Shown here: one piece after another, positions 22,871 to 34,163 of the stretch
Numbering within the stretch: position 1 is the stretch's first letter
Layout: each line of letters opens with the position of its first letter
Assembly: GCA_037157565.1 (NCBI GenBank)
Contig: JAZHRO010000003.1
Coordinates: forward strand, 73,534,501 to 73,598,500
Reading direction: 5' to 3'
Origin: Thalassia testudinum
Taxonomy: Eukaryota; Streptophyta; Magnoliopsida; Alismatales; Hydrocharitaceae
Length of the DNA: 64,000 bases
The notes under the pieces: model-generated
Databases searched by the model: none
The model's input: the letters and a program-made list of their open reading frames with translations, nothing else
Told to the model about the DNA's origin: nothing
Translations under genes and position numbers: made by a program

Positions 22871-24568
22871 TGACTGGTGATTGTTCGCTTTAAAGTCGTT
22901 TGCAGTTTAATGTGGTGGAAAAAATGACTAATCAATTATTTAAGAAGAAATAACCACTCCCAGAAGAGCGGGTCGTATCCACAGGGAGGCAATGACGTAT
23001 TAAAATTCGCACCAGTTAAAAACATTTCTTCGTAGTTAGTTTGGACAAAATTCAAGCCAAAATTGCCTTCAGATTAAGGTTTAAGCAAGAAACAATGCTG
23101 AAATAGTAATTCTGAGAAACTAGAGGATATTTTTCGCAATGCATAATCAATAAAATATGATTAAAAAGTGACAATGGCAGAAAATGTAATTTTTAATTGG
23201 CAGGTTACTGTAGCAAAACAGGGGATTTTTTCCCCTTTGCCTTGGCCAACGAGGAGTGGATGGCCAGATGCGGGAAGCTCGGAGGAAGTCCCTTGGACCG
23301 AGGGCTTCGAAGCGGCGGTGGCGGCGTGTCGTGCAGAGGCCAGAGGTGGCCGAACGAGCTCCGGCGGAGGAGGATGGAGCCGGTGACCGTGTGTGGCCTG
23401 TTGGCGGTGAGGACTACCGTGCGCTGTTGGCGGTTCTGCAGGCGTGGGAGGAGGGCGCTGAAGGTTGGTGGGAGAGGGCACACAAGCTGTTGTGCCTGAA
23501 GAGCGGGTGTTGCTGGCGGTTCTGCAGGCGCGTGGAAGGTGCTGCGGGTGGCTTCAGGCTAGTGCGCAAGCTGTTGCGCGTGGAGAGCGGGTGCTGCTGC
23601 CGGTTCTGCAAGCGCGGGAGGAGGGCGCTGCAGGCAGTGGAGGGAGTACGTGGTTGGAGGTGAGCGGGTGCGCAGCCTCTTGGCAGAGGGTGCGGGAGCG
23701 GCTGGTGGTGAGCAGGTGCGGCTGGAGGGCGTGCGTGGTTGGAGGCTGTGCATGCCTTGCGTGCGGCTGGAGGTGAGCGGGTGCGGGTGGACTTCAGATG
23801 GGTATGCAGGCAGGTGGTCGCAGTTGAGCGGTGAGGTGCAGGCTGAAGGTGAGCGGGGAGCTCCAGACGTCCGGGAAATTTCCTGGACGTCTTAAGTGAC
23901 TGAAAGGGTGGTTGAACGGTAGCTGCGGCAGTGGTGCTTGGGGACGACGGTGAGGGAGATGCACGCTAAGGTGCTCACGGTAATGCGGATGAGCTCCAAA
24001 TGGCGGTGTGGCCTGTCACACCACACGCCCACGGTGGTGGATACTCGCCACCACGGTAGAGGCCAGTAGTATGGAATGGAAGAGAGAAGGTCTCTCTGCA
24101 CAGTGGTGGGTCGGTGGTGGAGGCCTCTCGAGCTCGGCTGCCTCCCTCCTCCTTTTGTAGTGTCCTGCACAAATTTGAAATCAGCTCCCTGACCAGATCC
24201 AACACATCTGCTCCTCCTTGAATGGGTTCTTCACTGCGGCAGCTGGTGGCGTTGGAGCGGCAGCCAGCCGTTCCTGCAAGAGGAAGAATAAAGAAAATAA
24301 TGTTAAAATATTAGGGTCATTTATATACAGACCCTCAACTTCTATCTTAATGAAAATAATGTACCTAATTGGTTATCAAATTAGAAGAATGTCATTCTAA
24401 GTTAATTCTAAATGCACTTAAAATGTGAATGCAATGCATGGATTATTTAATTAAACCAAAACTATGAATTAATCTATTTACATCCTAATTTATGCTAAAT
24501 AAATGTTAGAATTAACCAAAAGTGTAGCCACTTAAATTCTTAAATAGCCCACAACTTTGGACTAATCG
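22871..24568 (-). repeat. Element C 3' LTR
   Basis: 1698 bp. The U5 motif is at 22972-22990. A GC-rich minisatellite of three roughly 85-bp units begins at 23431, 23517 and 23601, followed by short GGCTGGAGGTGAGCGG-type repeats. Its minus-strand start has changed from TG to CG at 24568. Open frames within the minisatellite are by-products of base composition. Confidence 0.88.
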
Positions 24569-24583
24569 AATACCCCATGCCTA
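24569..24583 (-). other. Element C polypurine tract
   Basis: The minus strand reads AGGCATGGGGTATT directly before the 3' LTR. The preceding GGGACTAGCAAAATCT is shared almost exactly with P and D. Confidence 0.75.
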
Positions 24584-24986
24584 GATTTTGCTAGTCCCTA
24601 GAAAAATTAAGCTAAACCTAGAACTCCAAGTAGACTAGTCAACTCGCTTAGTCATCCTTCAGAAGCATATTAAGTTCAGACTCTAGACCCAAGGTTCGTA
24701 GGTAGTTGCTATGTTACAAACTAGGTCGGCTAAAGACGAGTTGCAGGCACAAGTTTCCCTGATTTCTGACTCTACGCTAATGTTTATTGATCCCTGAGAT
24801 TAAAGCATCCAAGGCTGTGCATTGGTCTGAGTTATTTGAGTTAAAGGATCTTCTTTTTTTTTTTTTTTTTTTAATATACACTTTTTTTTTTTGATTCTTC
24901 TAAGTCTAACCTCAAATCAGCTATCAACACGGTCTGTGTCGGATTCATTGTCCCCATTACTATACCTCGAAGGGTGCCTGGCTTTC

Positions 24987-25115
24987 GATGCTTCGAGATA
25001 GCACCGCCTATAACGACCCCAAGAACTCCTGCCAATCGACACTTCGAGATACTATCGCCCATGGATTTCTCAAGAGAATTCAGGCCTATGGCAATTGGCA
25101 CTTCGAGATAGGGCC
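24987..25115 (-). other. Three-hairpin array of element C
   Basis: In element sense the hairpins are at 25115-25097, 25056-25038 and 25005-24987. Each has the loop ATCTCGA. Stems are GGCCCT/AGTGCC (one mismatch), GATAGT/AGTGTC (one mismatch) and GGTGCT/AGCATC (fully paired with one G-U). Spacing is 59 and 51 bases, the same pattern as in P and E. Function unknown. Confidence 0.65.
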
Positions 25116-25733
25116 GCCCATGGTACCTGAACCGCGCAATGCGCTTACATGCCCCCAGTAGTATGGATATCCTAAGAGACAAGTGCCGAGGAGGTAATAT
25201 GTTATCATCGCATCCTCAAGGTGAGTATATACTCCACCTCTCTTGCAGCGGGAACTCTTCCAATCAAAATGTGTTTTCAAGCCTCTCCTAAGTCAAAACT
25301 AAGAGAACCAAATCTCTTTTCAGAAAGACAGAAATTAAGTTAATTACCAGACCATGTGTGTGAAATTTGGATGCTTGGGTTACAAGGACCCGTAAACCAA
25401 AACGTAGAATAAGACTCCAGGTACTACCCCACCTTTTAACTCAAACCCTAGCTTCCCTTCCACAACCTTTTGAGGAATGGTCCGCAACTTAACTCCAACT
25501 TAAGTTTTTAAGTCCACAAAGGACCCTAAAGGTCTAAAGCTAGTAGCTCATTTAGCTTCTAAAGTTTGACCCTAGAATTAATTTAGTCTACCCTAGAGTT
25601 CTGATTTGCTTAAGAATGCAAGATCTAGCGAGTTAAGCTCAAAACCTTTTTTTTCTTTTTCTTTTCTTTCGTTTTCTCCCTTTTTCTTTTTTTTTTTTAT
25701 TATATGCATGCTATAAACAAAATGCCTCCGGTC

Positions 25734-25750
25734 CTCTCCCCCATGCCTGG
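25734..25750 (-). other. Internal polypurine-tract-like motif of C
   Basis: The minus strand reads CCAGGCATGGGGGAGAG, with AATGAGGACATTG shortly before it. It lies about 75 bp after the pol stop. Confidence 0.6.
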
Positions 25751-25823
25751 TTCAAACAATGTCCTCATTGAAAACAAAAAAAAGCTAAAGGAAGATATTA
25801 CCTGAGGCGGAGAATGGTAGGAG

Positions 25824-27130
25824 CTAAGGCTTCTCAAGAGTGACTTCGTCAGCTAGATGGCCGTCTAAAGTTATATACGGTTTTAACTGTTGACCGTTGA
25901 CGATAAAGGGAGCTGCTGAAGAGGAATGATTTTTGATCTCCAAAGCTCCATGCGGAAATGCTTTTGTGATTGTGTAAGGCCCATCCCAACGAGATTTTAA
26001 CTTCCCAGGAAAAAGCTTAAGTCTGGAATTGAAAAGCCAAACTTGTTGGTTGCGCTCAAAGGTCTTTTGAAGAATAAAATTATCATGCAAGACCTTAGTT
26101 CTTTCTTTATAAGCTTGAGAGGTGTCATAAGCATCATTCCTCAGCTCCTCAAGCTCACTTAATTCTAGAAATCGTGCCTTACCTGCCTTCTCTAAATCCA
26201 TGTTAACACTTCGAATAGCCCAAAGTGCTTTATGTTACAACTCAACAGGTAAATGGCATGCTTCTCCATACACAATCCGAAAGGGAGAAGTACCCAAAGG
26301 GGTCTTATAGGCCGTTCGATAAGCCCACAAACCATCATCGAGCTTTTGGAAGCAATCTTTCCTATCAGGTCTAACGATCTTTTCCAAAATATTTTTTACC
26401 TCCCTATTTGATACTTCAACCTGGCCACTTGTCTGAGGGTGGTAAGGAGTAGCAACCTTGTGAGTCACTCCCAAACTCTTAATTAATCGATTGAAGTGGT
26501 GGTTTAGGAAATGAGGTCCCCCATCACTTATAATAGTCTTGGGGCAGCTGAAATGGGATATGATATTGGCCTTCACAAATTTCAAAACCACAGAGTGGTC
26601 ATTTGTGCACGTAGGAATGGCCTCTATCCATTTAGAGACATAATCAACTGCCACCAAGATATATTCAAAACCATGGGATGACGGGAAGGGGCCCATAAAG
26701 TCAATTCCCCACACATCAAAAATTTCAACAGGTTGAATAGGATGTTGAGGCATTTCATTCTTCTTCCCAATAGTTCCAGTCCGTTGACATCTAATACAGG
26801 CCTTAACAAAATTATGAGAATCCTTAAATAAGGAAGGCCACCAAAAATTGGACTAGAGAACCTTAAAAGCAATTTTCTTAGCGCCAAAGTGTCCTCCACA
26901 ATGAAGTTCATGGCAAAAGCTCAGCACGCTTTGTTGTTCCTCTTTAGGCACACAACATCACAATACTTGGTCTTGTCCAATTCTAAATAATTCTAGCTCT
27001 TCCCAATAAAAATATCTTGCTTGAGAAATGAATCTCTTTCTTTTCTGCTCATCCCAAGAGCCAAGAGTTTGTCCAGTGACCAAGTAATTTACAATGTCTG
27101 CATACCAAGGTAAAGTTGGTGTTACCGCCA
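25824..27130 (-). pseudogene. Element C integrase, catalytic triad intact but frame broken
   Basis: The zinc-binding part (CHELHCGGHFGAKK) is near 26900 and ends in CIRCQRTGT at about 26790. The core at 26235-26753 has the first Asp in [10 protein letters not shown], the second in IISDGGPHF and the Glu in GQVEVSNRE. Exactly 35 residues separate the second Asp from the Glu, the DD35E signature. The C-terminal part at 25824-26201 (WLFNSRLKLFPGKLKSRWDG) is in the same frame. Stops at 26853-26855 (TAG at a usual Gln) and near 26235 (TAA) interrupt it, and a frameshift near 27190 separates it from RNase H. No chromodomain was seen. Confidence 0.92.
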
Positions 27131-28495
27131 TCAGAGTTTCATCAAGAAATGTCTTGCGAATGTCCTCAGAAATAGAGTCATTAAGGGAAGGCGAGACAGG
27201 TGGTCAGCCACAACATTTTCTACTACTTTCCTTTCACGTATTTCCAAGTCAAATTCTTGAAGGAGTAAGATCCACCTAATCAGATGTGGCTTAGAATCTT
27301 TCTTAGCAATGAGATGTTTCACTGCTGCATGATCAGTAAAAATAACCACCTTAGACCCAAGCAAATAAGACCTAAACTTCTCCACAGCAAAAACTAAAGC
27401 AAGTAATTCTTTTTCAATGACTGTGAAGTTTTGCTGAGGTTCGGTTAAAGCCTTGCTTGCATATTGCAGCACATAAGGTCTTCCCTCAACCCTTTGTCCA
27501 AGGACTGCTCCCACTACATAATCTGAAGCATCACACATAAGCTCAAATGGGAGTGTCCAATCAGGAGCTTAGAGAACAGGCGTAGAGATCAAGAACTCCT
27601 TTAGAGTTTGAAAGGCCATGGCACACTTTGAATCAAAACTGAAGGAAGATTCCTTCGCCAACAAGTCACAAAGTGGCCAAGAAATCTTACTAAAATTTTT
27701 AATAAGGCGCCTGTAAAAGCCAGCATGGCCCAAAAAGGATCTAATTTGTTTGACATTTGTAGGCAATGGAAGTTTGGAAATAAAATCAATCTTGGCTTTA
27801 TCTACTTCCAAACCTTGCTCGGATACAACATGCCCAAGTATAATTCCTTTCTGTACCATGAAGTGACTTTTCTCCCAGCTGAGGACTAAATCAGTCTCCT
27901 TACATCGTTTCAACACATTCTCCAGGTGCAGGAGACACTGGTCGAAAGACGAGCCATAAATAGAGAAGTCATCCAAAAATACTTCGACACACTCGTCAAT
28001 CATGTCCGGAAAGATAGACATCATACACCGTTGGAAAGTTGCAGGGGCATTACATAATCCAAACGGCATACACGTGAGTGCAAAAGTACCGTAAGGACTC
28101 GTGAATGTCGTCTTTTCCTAGTCATCAGGAAAGACTGCCACCTGATTGTACCCAGAATATCCATCGAGAAAGCAATAATACTTATTCCCTACCAATTTTT
28201 TGAGAATTTGATCAATAAAAAGCAAAGGAAAGTGATCCTTCTAGGTAGCGGTGTTCAACTTGCGGTAATCAATACAGACCCTCCATCCAGTTGAGGGTCT
28301 AGTGACAAGTTGTTCACCTTGGTCGTTGAGTTCCATAGTAAAGCCTGCCTTCTTTGGCACCACATGAATGGGACTGACCCATTTACTATCAGCAATGGGA
28401 TATATGATCCCAGCGTCCAACCACTTCAGGATCTCCTTTTTTACAACCTCCCACATATTAGGGTTCAGTGACCGTAAAAGGCTTGATGGAATCAT
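27131..28495 (-). pseudogene. Element C reverse transcriptase and RNase H
   Basis: One continuous frame with three stops. The fingers part (28241-28495) includes KKEILKWLDAGIIYPIADSK and STGWRVCIDYRKLN. The palm part (27569-28069) includes MPFGLCNAPATFQRCMM and the catalytic VFLDDFSIYG, with Asp near 27973. RNase H (27131-27538) has [35 protein letters not shown] and [10 protein letters not shown], so its acidic residues are present. Stops are TAG at 28241-28243 and 28118-28120, both at positions where relatives have Gln, and TAA at 27569-27571. A frameshift near 28470 separates it from the linker. Confidence 0.93.
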
Positions 28496-29453
28496 CAGTA
28501 TAAATGTGGTGCATGCAGAGTGTAGAGTCTATACCCTTAATGTCAGCAATGCTCCAAGCAATAGCTTCCTTGTGCCTAGACAGGCATTCAATCAAGGCTC
28601 CCTCCTGTGCCTCAGACAACACAGCCGAAATGATAACGGGGAGAGTATCATTGGCACCTAGGAAAACATACTTGAGAGTGTCAGGGAGGGGTTTCAACTC
28701 AAGGTTGGGGGCTTGTATGGTTGAGGGTTTCATAATAGATGTCCCCATCTCAAGTAGCAAATCTACCTTCGGCGGAAATGATGGGGGAAGAGACTCAGCA
28801 GAAACTCCCAGCAATTCCTCTTGTTCTAGTATATTCCCTTCACGTTCCTCCTAGAGATGGGAATGCTCATTTAGCATGACATGCTGAAGGGGGTCATCAC
28901 ATAACACTGCAGGAGTTGCCTCTTCAATCAGGTTATCTATCACCTCAACTTGAGAACAATCCTCAAGTCCAGCTTGTTTGTAAGCAACAAACACATTAAG
29001 CCGAATTTTCCTGTTCCCAAAGCCCATTTTAAATTCCCCAGTATTGCAATTAATTGAAGCATGGGAAGTTGCAAGGAAGGGGCAGCCCAAAATGATGGAG
29101 GGTTTGGTTGGTTTGTTGGTAGGGTCAGTGTCCAAAACTAAGAAGTCAACGGGAAAGAAGAAATCCTCCACTCTTACGAGGACATCTTCCAAAATTCCCC
29201 GTGGTGTCTTAAGTGATTGATCAGCAACTTGAAGGATTACAGGGCTAGGCTTCAGATTGCCTCCCCCAAGTTGTTCATACATGTAGCTCGGAAGGATGTT
29301 CACCCCTGCACCCAGATCAAGTAGAGCCTCATCAATTTGTAAGTCACCGTTAACTACAGAGATGTATGGGGCTCTTGGGTCCTTAAGTTTTGGGGTTGTG
29401 CCATGTTGAACAATTGAGCTAACAGAATCAGGCAGGACAACTTTTGATTGAAC
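28458..29453 (-). pseudogene. Element C protease and PR-RT linker
   Basis: Open from just after the TAG at 29454 down to the TAG at 28851-28853. The active site reads DLGAGVN near 29310. ILQVADQSLKTPRGILEDVL and PSIILGCPFLATSHASINC follow, the standard blocks of this protease. The linker frame 28458-28814 continues with LKPLPDTLKYVFLGANDT and LSRHKEAIAWSIADIKGI. Protease and linker are separated only by the 28851 stop. Compared with P (34504-35115) it is almost collinear. Confidence 0.9.
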
Positions 29454-31225
29454 CTATTTTCTAGATTGCCGATTTTTCGTGCAAAGGTCCTTTAAGAAGT
29501 GGGCATAAGACAGAATCTGCCTGATAGCTTCAAGCAAAGGCAGGTTAATCTGTACTTGCTTGAAAGTTTCAATAATCTCATCCGTCTTATCTTTGGCTCC
29601 AGATGAGACAGCAGAAGTCTGCCTAGAGGTGGGTAAGCGCTCTTGAAAAGGCACTCTCGATCTCTGGGTGGAAGGGTTGTCATGTCGAGTAAGGGGTGGA
29701 ACGAGGGCAACTTCTTCCGGTGAGGTGATTTCAAGTGGAGAAGATTTGGGCAAATCTTCTCCGATTGGGGTGAAAGTCGGGGTGGATGGTTTTTTAGGGG
29801 GTAAGACTATAGGAGCATCGGGTTTGGAAATTTCTTTCCCACTCCTCAGAATAGTCACCGCCTGAGCATGCTCCTTAATGACAATCCCTTTTCCTTTAGG
29901 ATTTTCCTCAGCAGCACTAGGAAACTTCCTAGTCTCCCTCTGTCTAACGGCCTCAACAAGGTGTCCAATTTGTGATTTCAACTCATGTATAGCCTTGTCA
30001 TGAGATTGGATGATGGCACTTTGACTTTCTTGCATAGTTTTCAACATCGCCTTCAATTCATCCATCTCAGAGGTTTTAGGTTGGGCAAAGGTCTGAGGTT
30101 GGTTCATTTGATGGTTTTGAAAGGATTGTGGTTTGTAATTCCCTGAATTTGAGACATTTCCTTGTATCCATGAAAAGTTTGGGTGGTTCCTCCATCCCTC
30201 ATTATAAGTGTTAGAGAAAGGATCATTACGAGGTCTTGGATGGAACCCTTGAGCAGCATTCAAATCCGCTATTACAAGCTCAGGGAATTGGGAGGCCAAG
30301 TGGCAATCCACAGTGCCGTGTGTATTGCCTTGACAAATTATGCATTCGGAATCTTGGGATGTGGAGGTGTTAGGTACGAATGAACTCAGGTTTGACATAA
30401 GCCTTTCCATGTTTTGATTCAATAATTGAATTTGATAGGCTAAATTCTGGGTGTCCCTTGCTTCATTCGCCTACAACTTTCTTTGCATGAGAGTGGGCTT
30501 TCTATCCAAGTAGGCAGAATTCAAGTGAATAGAATTCTCACTCAAAGTATCAAATAAGTTCCAAGCTTCATCCTCAGTCTTAGATAGAAAGGTTCCTGCA
30601 CAGGCACCATCCACAGTTTGCCTATGCGAATCATTAAGTCCGGTGTAGAACCTTTCAACCAGTTGACATTTAGGCACCTGGTGATGTTGGCAAAGTCTCA
30701 GCAAATCGTTAAAGCACTCCCACGCATCATGGAATGCTTCCCCATCCTTTTGAACAAAACTCATAATTTCCCTCCTAAAGTGATTTGTTTTGCTCATGGG
30801 GAAGTACTTCTTCAAAAACTCCTTCTTCAGGGCATCCCAAGTATTTATATTATCAAAGGTGTGATACCAATAGTTGGCTTTGTCCTTTAGGGAGAAGGAA
30901 AAGAGGGTCCGCATTTGAGCGTCATCAGTAATGCCCTATGGCTTCATCATGGAATAGACCTCGGTGAATTCCTCTATAAGCCTATAAGGGTCTTCCCTAG
31001 TAGTACCATAAAAGGAGGGTAGAAGGATATGGTACTACTTTTGATCTCATACGTATTGTCCCCTCCAGGTCTACATAGTGCTGGGCCAGCTTGATTGGTT
31101 GGGATGAAATATTCCTTAAGGTTCCTTTGACCGGCCATTTCTACCCTTAGAGGGTCTCTTCTTAGGATTCTTTCTAGTTTAGGATCAAATACAAGTTGTC
31201 TCCTAAGAGAAAGCCTACCAAGCAT
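29454..31225 (-). pseudogene. Element C gag, ending in TAG at the PR border
   Basis: Possible starts are ATGs at 31225 and 31138 (MAGQRNLKEYF). A frameshift near 31020 leads into the capsid-like core at 30471-30914, with FSFSLKDKANYWYHTFDN and FHDAWECFNDLLRLCQHH. After a TAG at 30471-30473 the frame stays open for 322 codons (30422-29454). That part has a zinc knuckle of form CX2CX4HX4C (30303-30344), GHLVEAVRQRETRK, a Ser/Pro-rich stretch and FKQVQINLPLLEAIRQILSY. It ends in a TAG at 29454-29456. P has a TAG at the same aligned position. Confidence 0.9.
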
Positions 31226-32417
31226 GCACTACACAATTCAAAAGGACTTGTTTGGTCTTTACAGATTTAGGCTTTTGACTTTAGTTCAAATTGTAGGTGA
31301 CAAAACAAGTTGCCTAATCAATTACGCGCCTATTGTCAACCTTCGAAATGCCTAAAAAGACCTAGTTGGAACTTAGGTGTTCTTCCCTAAATCTCAAATG
31401 GTCAAATAAAATCAAAGACGGAAGATCGAGGGATGCAAGTAAGCCTAAGCCTTCCTTTGAAGCTGTGCTTTCGCGGTGCTTCTCAACTACCCCAAAAAAT
31501 CCGTGACAAGGTATCCCCCTCTTTGGATTTACAAAACCTTTGATCTCAAGTTCCGAACACTTCAGAATCCAACGATAGGAGGGTTCTTGTCCTAGTCATT
31601 TCAATACTTAGGAGTGTCAAAATGAGTGCTGTGGTGCAATAGATATAAGTGTGAATTCACCGCAAAATGATTTTGAATTTTGAGTAGCACACCACGTTTT
31701 ACAATCAAGTCCTTGATTTTTAGATGTCCCTCTTTTAATTAGTCCTTTTCTCGAATATATGTGACCACTTGTTAGATCGTTTCAAGACAAACTTTATGGT
31801 CTTTGAATTAAATCCCAAATGCAATGCATGATCAAGAATAGGATGTAAAGTAAGAGAATGCGTACCTTGCCTCTAGCGATATACGATGCAAGAATGCACG
31901 CAATGCAGAGAAGTAAATCTAGAGGCTGCTCATACAGACCTAAATGGTTCGTCCTAAGGCAGGCAGCTCATTTTTTTTTCTATTTTTTTTTTAGAACTAC
32001 TTATGCACAAGCAAATAAAAGTAATCAATAAACTGAAAACCTAAATCTAAAGAAAAGGGAACAAGCTCCCAAAAATTACCCAACACGAGCCCAAAACAAA
32101 ATCGGTGAACAAACCCCTCAAAATATGCCCTAGAAGAAGGGTTTCAAACTAACTGCAATGTAAAATTAAATCTAAAGTTTTAATTCTAGTCTAATTAAAC
32201 TAGCGACTAAATAAAATGGTGTCCGTCTAGTCCTCCGCCTTCTCCGTTTAAAAATTGCTTGTCCAATTCTCCTCTAGCGATGTCAAGGGTCGCCTTCTCA
32301 CAGTGGCTGATTCTTGCATAAATTTTCTCGCACAGAAAAGAAAATAATAAATGGTCAAATCAGTGTGCAATTGACAAATAATCAAAATAAAATTAGGTGA
32401 AATTATTGCATCAATTG
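31226..32417 (-). other. Element C leader
   Basis: About 1.2 kb of noncoding leader between PBS and gag. A region near 31460-31560 may be a distant form of the leader block of A, B and D, as GGGGTAG is followed by a GCGAAAGC tetraloop hairpin. A T-rich run is at 31971-31993. Nothing else was seen. Confidence 0.55.
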
Positions 32418-32437
32418 CCACCCCGGCAACGGTGCCA
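32418..32437 (-). other. Element C primer-binding site (tRNA-Asp type)
   Basis: The minus strand reads TGGCACCGTTGCCGGGG, one change from the tRNA-Asp complement, two bases from the LTR at 32440. It is the best PBS in the window. Confidence 0.88.
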
Positions 32438-32439
32438 TT

Positions 32440-34163
32440 TGACTGGTCGATTGTTCGCTTTAAAGTCGTTTGCAGTTTAATGTGGTGGAAAAATCGACTA
32501 ATCAATTATTCAAGAAGAAATAACCACTCGTAGAAGAGCGGGTCGTATCCACAGGGAGGCAATGACGTATTAAAATTCGCACCAGTTAAAAACGTTTATT
32601 CGTAGTTAGTTTGGACAACAATCAAGCCAAAATTGCCTTCAGATTAAGGTTTAAGCAAGAAATAATGCTGGAATAGTAATTCTGAGAAACTAGAGGATAT
32701 TTTTCGCAATGCAGAATCAATAAAATATGATTAAAAAGTGACAATGGTAGATAATGCAATTTTTAATTGGCAGGTTACTGTAGCAAAACAGGGGATTCTT
32801 TCCCCTTTGCCTTACGCGACGAGGAGTGGATGGCTGGACGCAGGAAGCTCGGAGGAAGTCCCTTAGACCGAGGGCTTTGAAGCGGTGGTGCCGGCATGTC
32901 GTGCAGCGGCCGAAGGCGGCTGGGCGAGATCCGACGGAGGAGGCTGCAACCGGTGAGCACGCGTGGCCTGTTGGCGGTGAGGACTGCCACACGCTACTGG
33001 CGGTTCTGCAGGCGCGGGAGGAGGGCGCTGCAGGCTGGTGGGCGTGGGTGCGCAAGTTGTTGCGCGTGAAGAGCAGGTGTTGCTGGCGGTTCTGCAGGTG
33101 CGAGGAAGGTGCTGCGGGTGGCTTCAGGCAGGTGCACAAGCTATTGCGTATGGAGAGCGGGTGCTGCTGGCGGTTCTGCAGGCGTGGAAGGAGGGCGCTG
33201 CAGGCTGAGGAGGGCGTGCGTGGTTGGAGGTAAGCGGGTGCGCAGCCTTTTGGCAGAGGCCGCGGGAGCGGCTGGAGGTGAGCGGGTGTGGCTGGAGGGT
33301 GGCGTGGTTGGAGGCTGTGCACGCCTTGCGTGTAGCTGGAGGTGAGCGGGTGCGGGTGCGGCTGGAGGTGAGTGGGTGTGGGTGGACTTCAGACGGGTAC
33401 GTAGGCGGGTGGTCGCGGGTGAGCGGTGAGGTGCAGGGTGAAGGTGAGCGGGTAGCTTCAGACGTCCGAGAAATCTCCCGGACGTCTTAAGTTCCTGAAA
33501 GGGTGGTTGAACGGTAGCTGCGGCAGTGGTGGTTGGTGACGACGGCGAGGGAGATGCACGCTAAGGTGCTCATGGTATTGCGGACAATCTGCGGATGGCG
33601 GTGTGGCCTGTCACACCACATGCCCACGGTGGTGGAGACTCGCCGCCACGGTAGAGGCCGGCAATATGGAATGGAAGAGGGAAGGTCTCTCTGCACAGTG
33701 GTGGGTCGGTGGTGGAGGCCTCTCGAGCTCGGCTGCCCCCCTCCTACTTTTGTAGTGTCCTGCACAAATTTGAAATCAGCTGCCCGACCAAATCCAACAC
33801 ATTCGCTCCTCCTTGAATTGGTTCTTCACTGCGGCAAGTGGTGCCGTTGGAGCGGCAGCCAGCCGTTCTTGCAAGAAGAAGAATAAAGAAAATAAAGTTA
33901 AAATATTAGGGTCATTTATATACAGACCCTCAACTTCTATGTTAATGAAAACAATGTACCTAATTGGTTATCTAATTAGATGAATGTCATTCTAAGTTAA
34001 TTCTAAATGCACTTAAAATATGAATGCAATGCATGGATTATGTAATTAAACTAAAACTATGAATTAATCTATTTACATCCTAATTTATGCTAAATAATTG
34101 TTAGAATTAACCAAATGTGTAGGCACTTAAATACTTAAATAGCCCACAACTATGGGCTAATCA
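32440..34163 (-). repeat. Element C 5' LTR
   Basis: 1724 bp, begins tgactggtcg and ends gggctaatca on the plus strand. It carries the U5 motif at 32542-32560 and three roughly 85-bp minisatellite units starting at 33001, 33087 and 33171. The GGCTGGAGGTGAGCGG repeats after them are longer than in the other LTR, which accounts for the length difference. An inverted repeat lies at its U3 end (34140-34159). Confidence 0.9.

Larger units (their letters stand above)
24584..25823 (-). other. Element C 3' noncoding region
   Basis: About 1.24 kb after pol with no convincing reading frame. It contains the three-hairpin array at 24987-25115, a run of 19 T at 24854-24872, a second T run near 24882-24892, and T-rich DNA at 25647-25700. 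The internal purine motif is at 25734-25750. The array and a neighbouring conserved block are shared with P and E in the opposite orientation. Confidence 0.75.
22871..34163 (-). mobile_element. Athila-like LTR retrotransposon C, inserted in P
   Basis: Complete-length minus-strand element of 11.3 kb. It has LTRs of 1698 and 1724 bp, polypurine tract, IN, RT-RH, PR, gag, leader and PBS in order. Flanks caaca (22866-22870) and ctaca (34164-34168) are a target-site duplication with one change. On either side, P's gag continues with the part expected from C's own gag. Its frames are broken by about eight stops and two frameshifts. It is the best-preserved element here. Confidence 0.92.

Noticed and set aside
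23256..23663. 135-codon open frame on the plus strand, rich in Arg and Gly, with overlapping frames on both strands
   Set aside because: It lies in the GC-rich minisatellite of C's LTR and has a twin at 32826-33233 in the other LTR. Open frames occur in several registers because of base composition, and no family resemblance was seen.
24854..24892. T runs that could mark a poly(A) tail of a LINE or SINE in reverse
   Set aside because: No RT of LINE type or SINE promoter boxes lie next to them, and they fall within C's 3' noncoding region, where relatives also have T-rich tracts.
24987..25115. Evenly spaced repeats resembling a CRISPR array
   Set aside because: There are only three units, the stems differ between units, the host is a plant, and the array recurs at the same place in related retrotransposons.
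32717..33322. 201-codon open frame on the minus strand with LQPR/LQNRQQ repeats
   Set aside because: It is the translated minisatellite of C's 5' LTR; the repeat period explains the openness. No start context or domain supports it.
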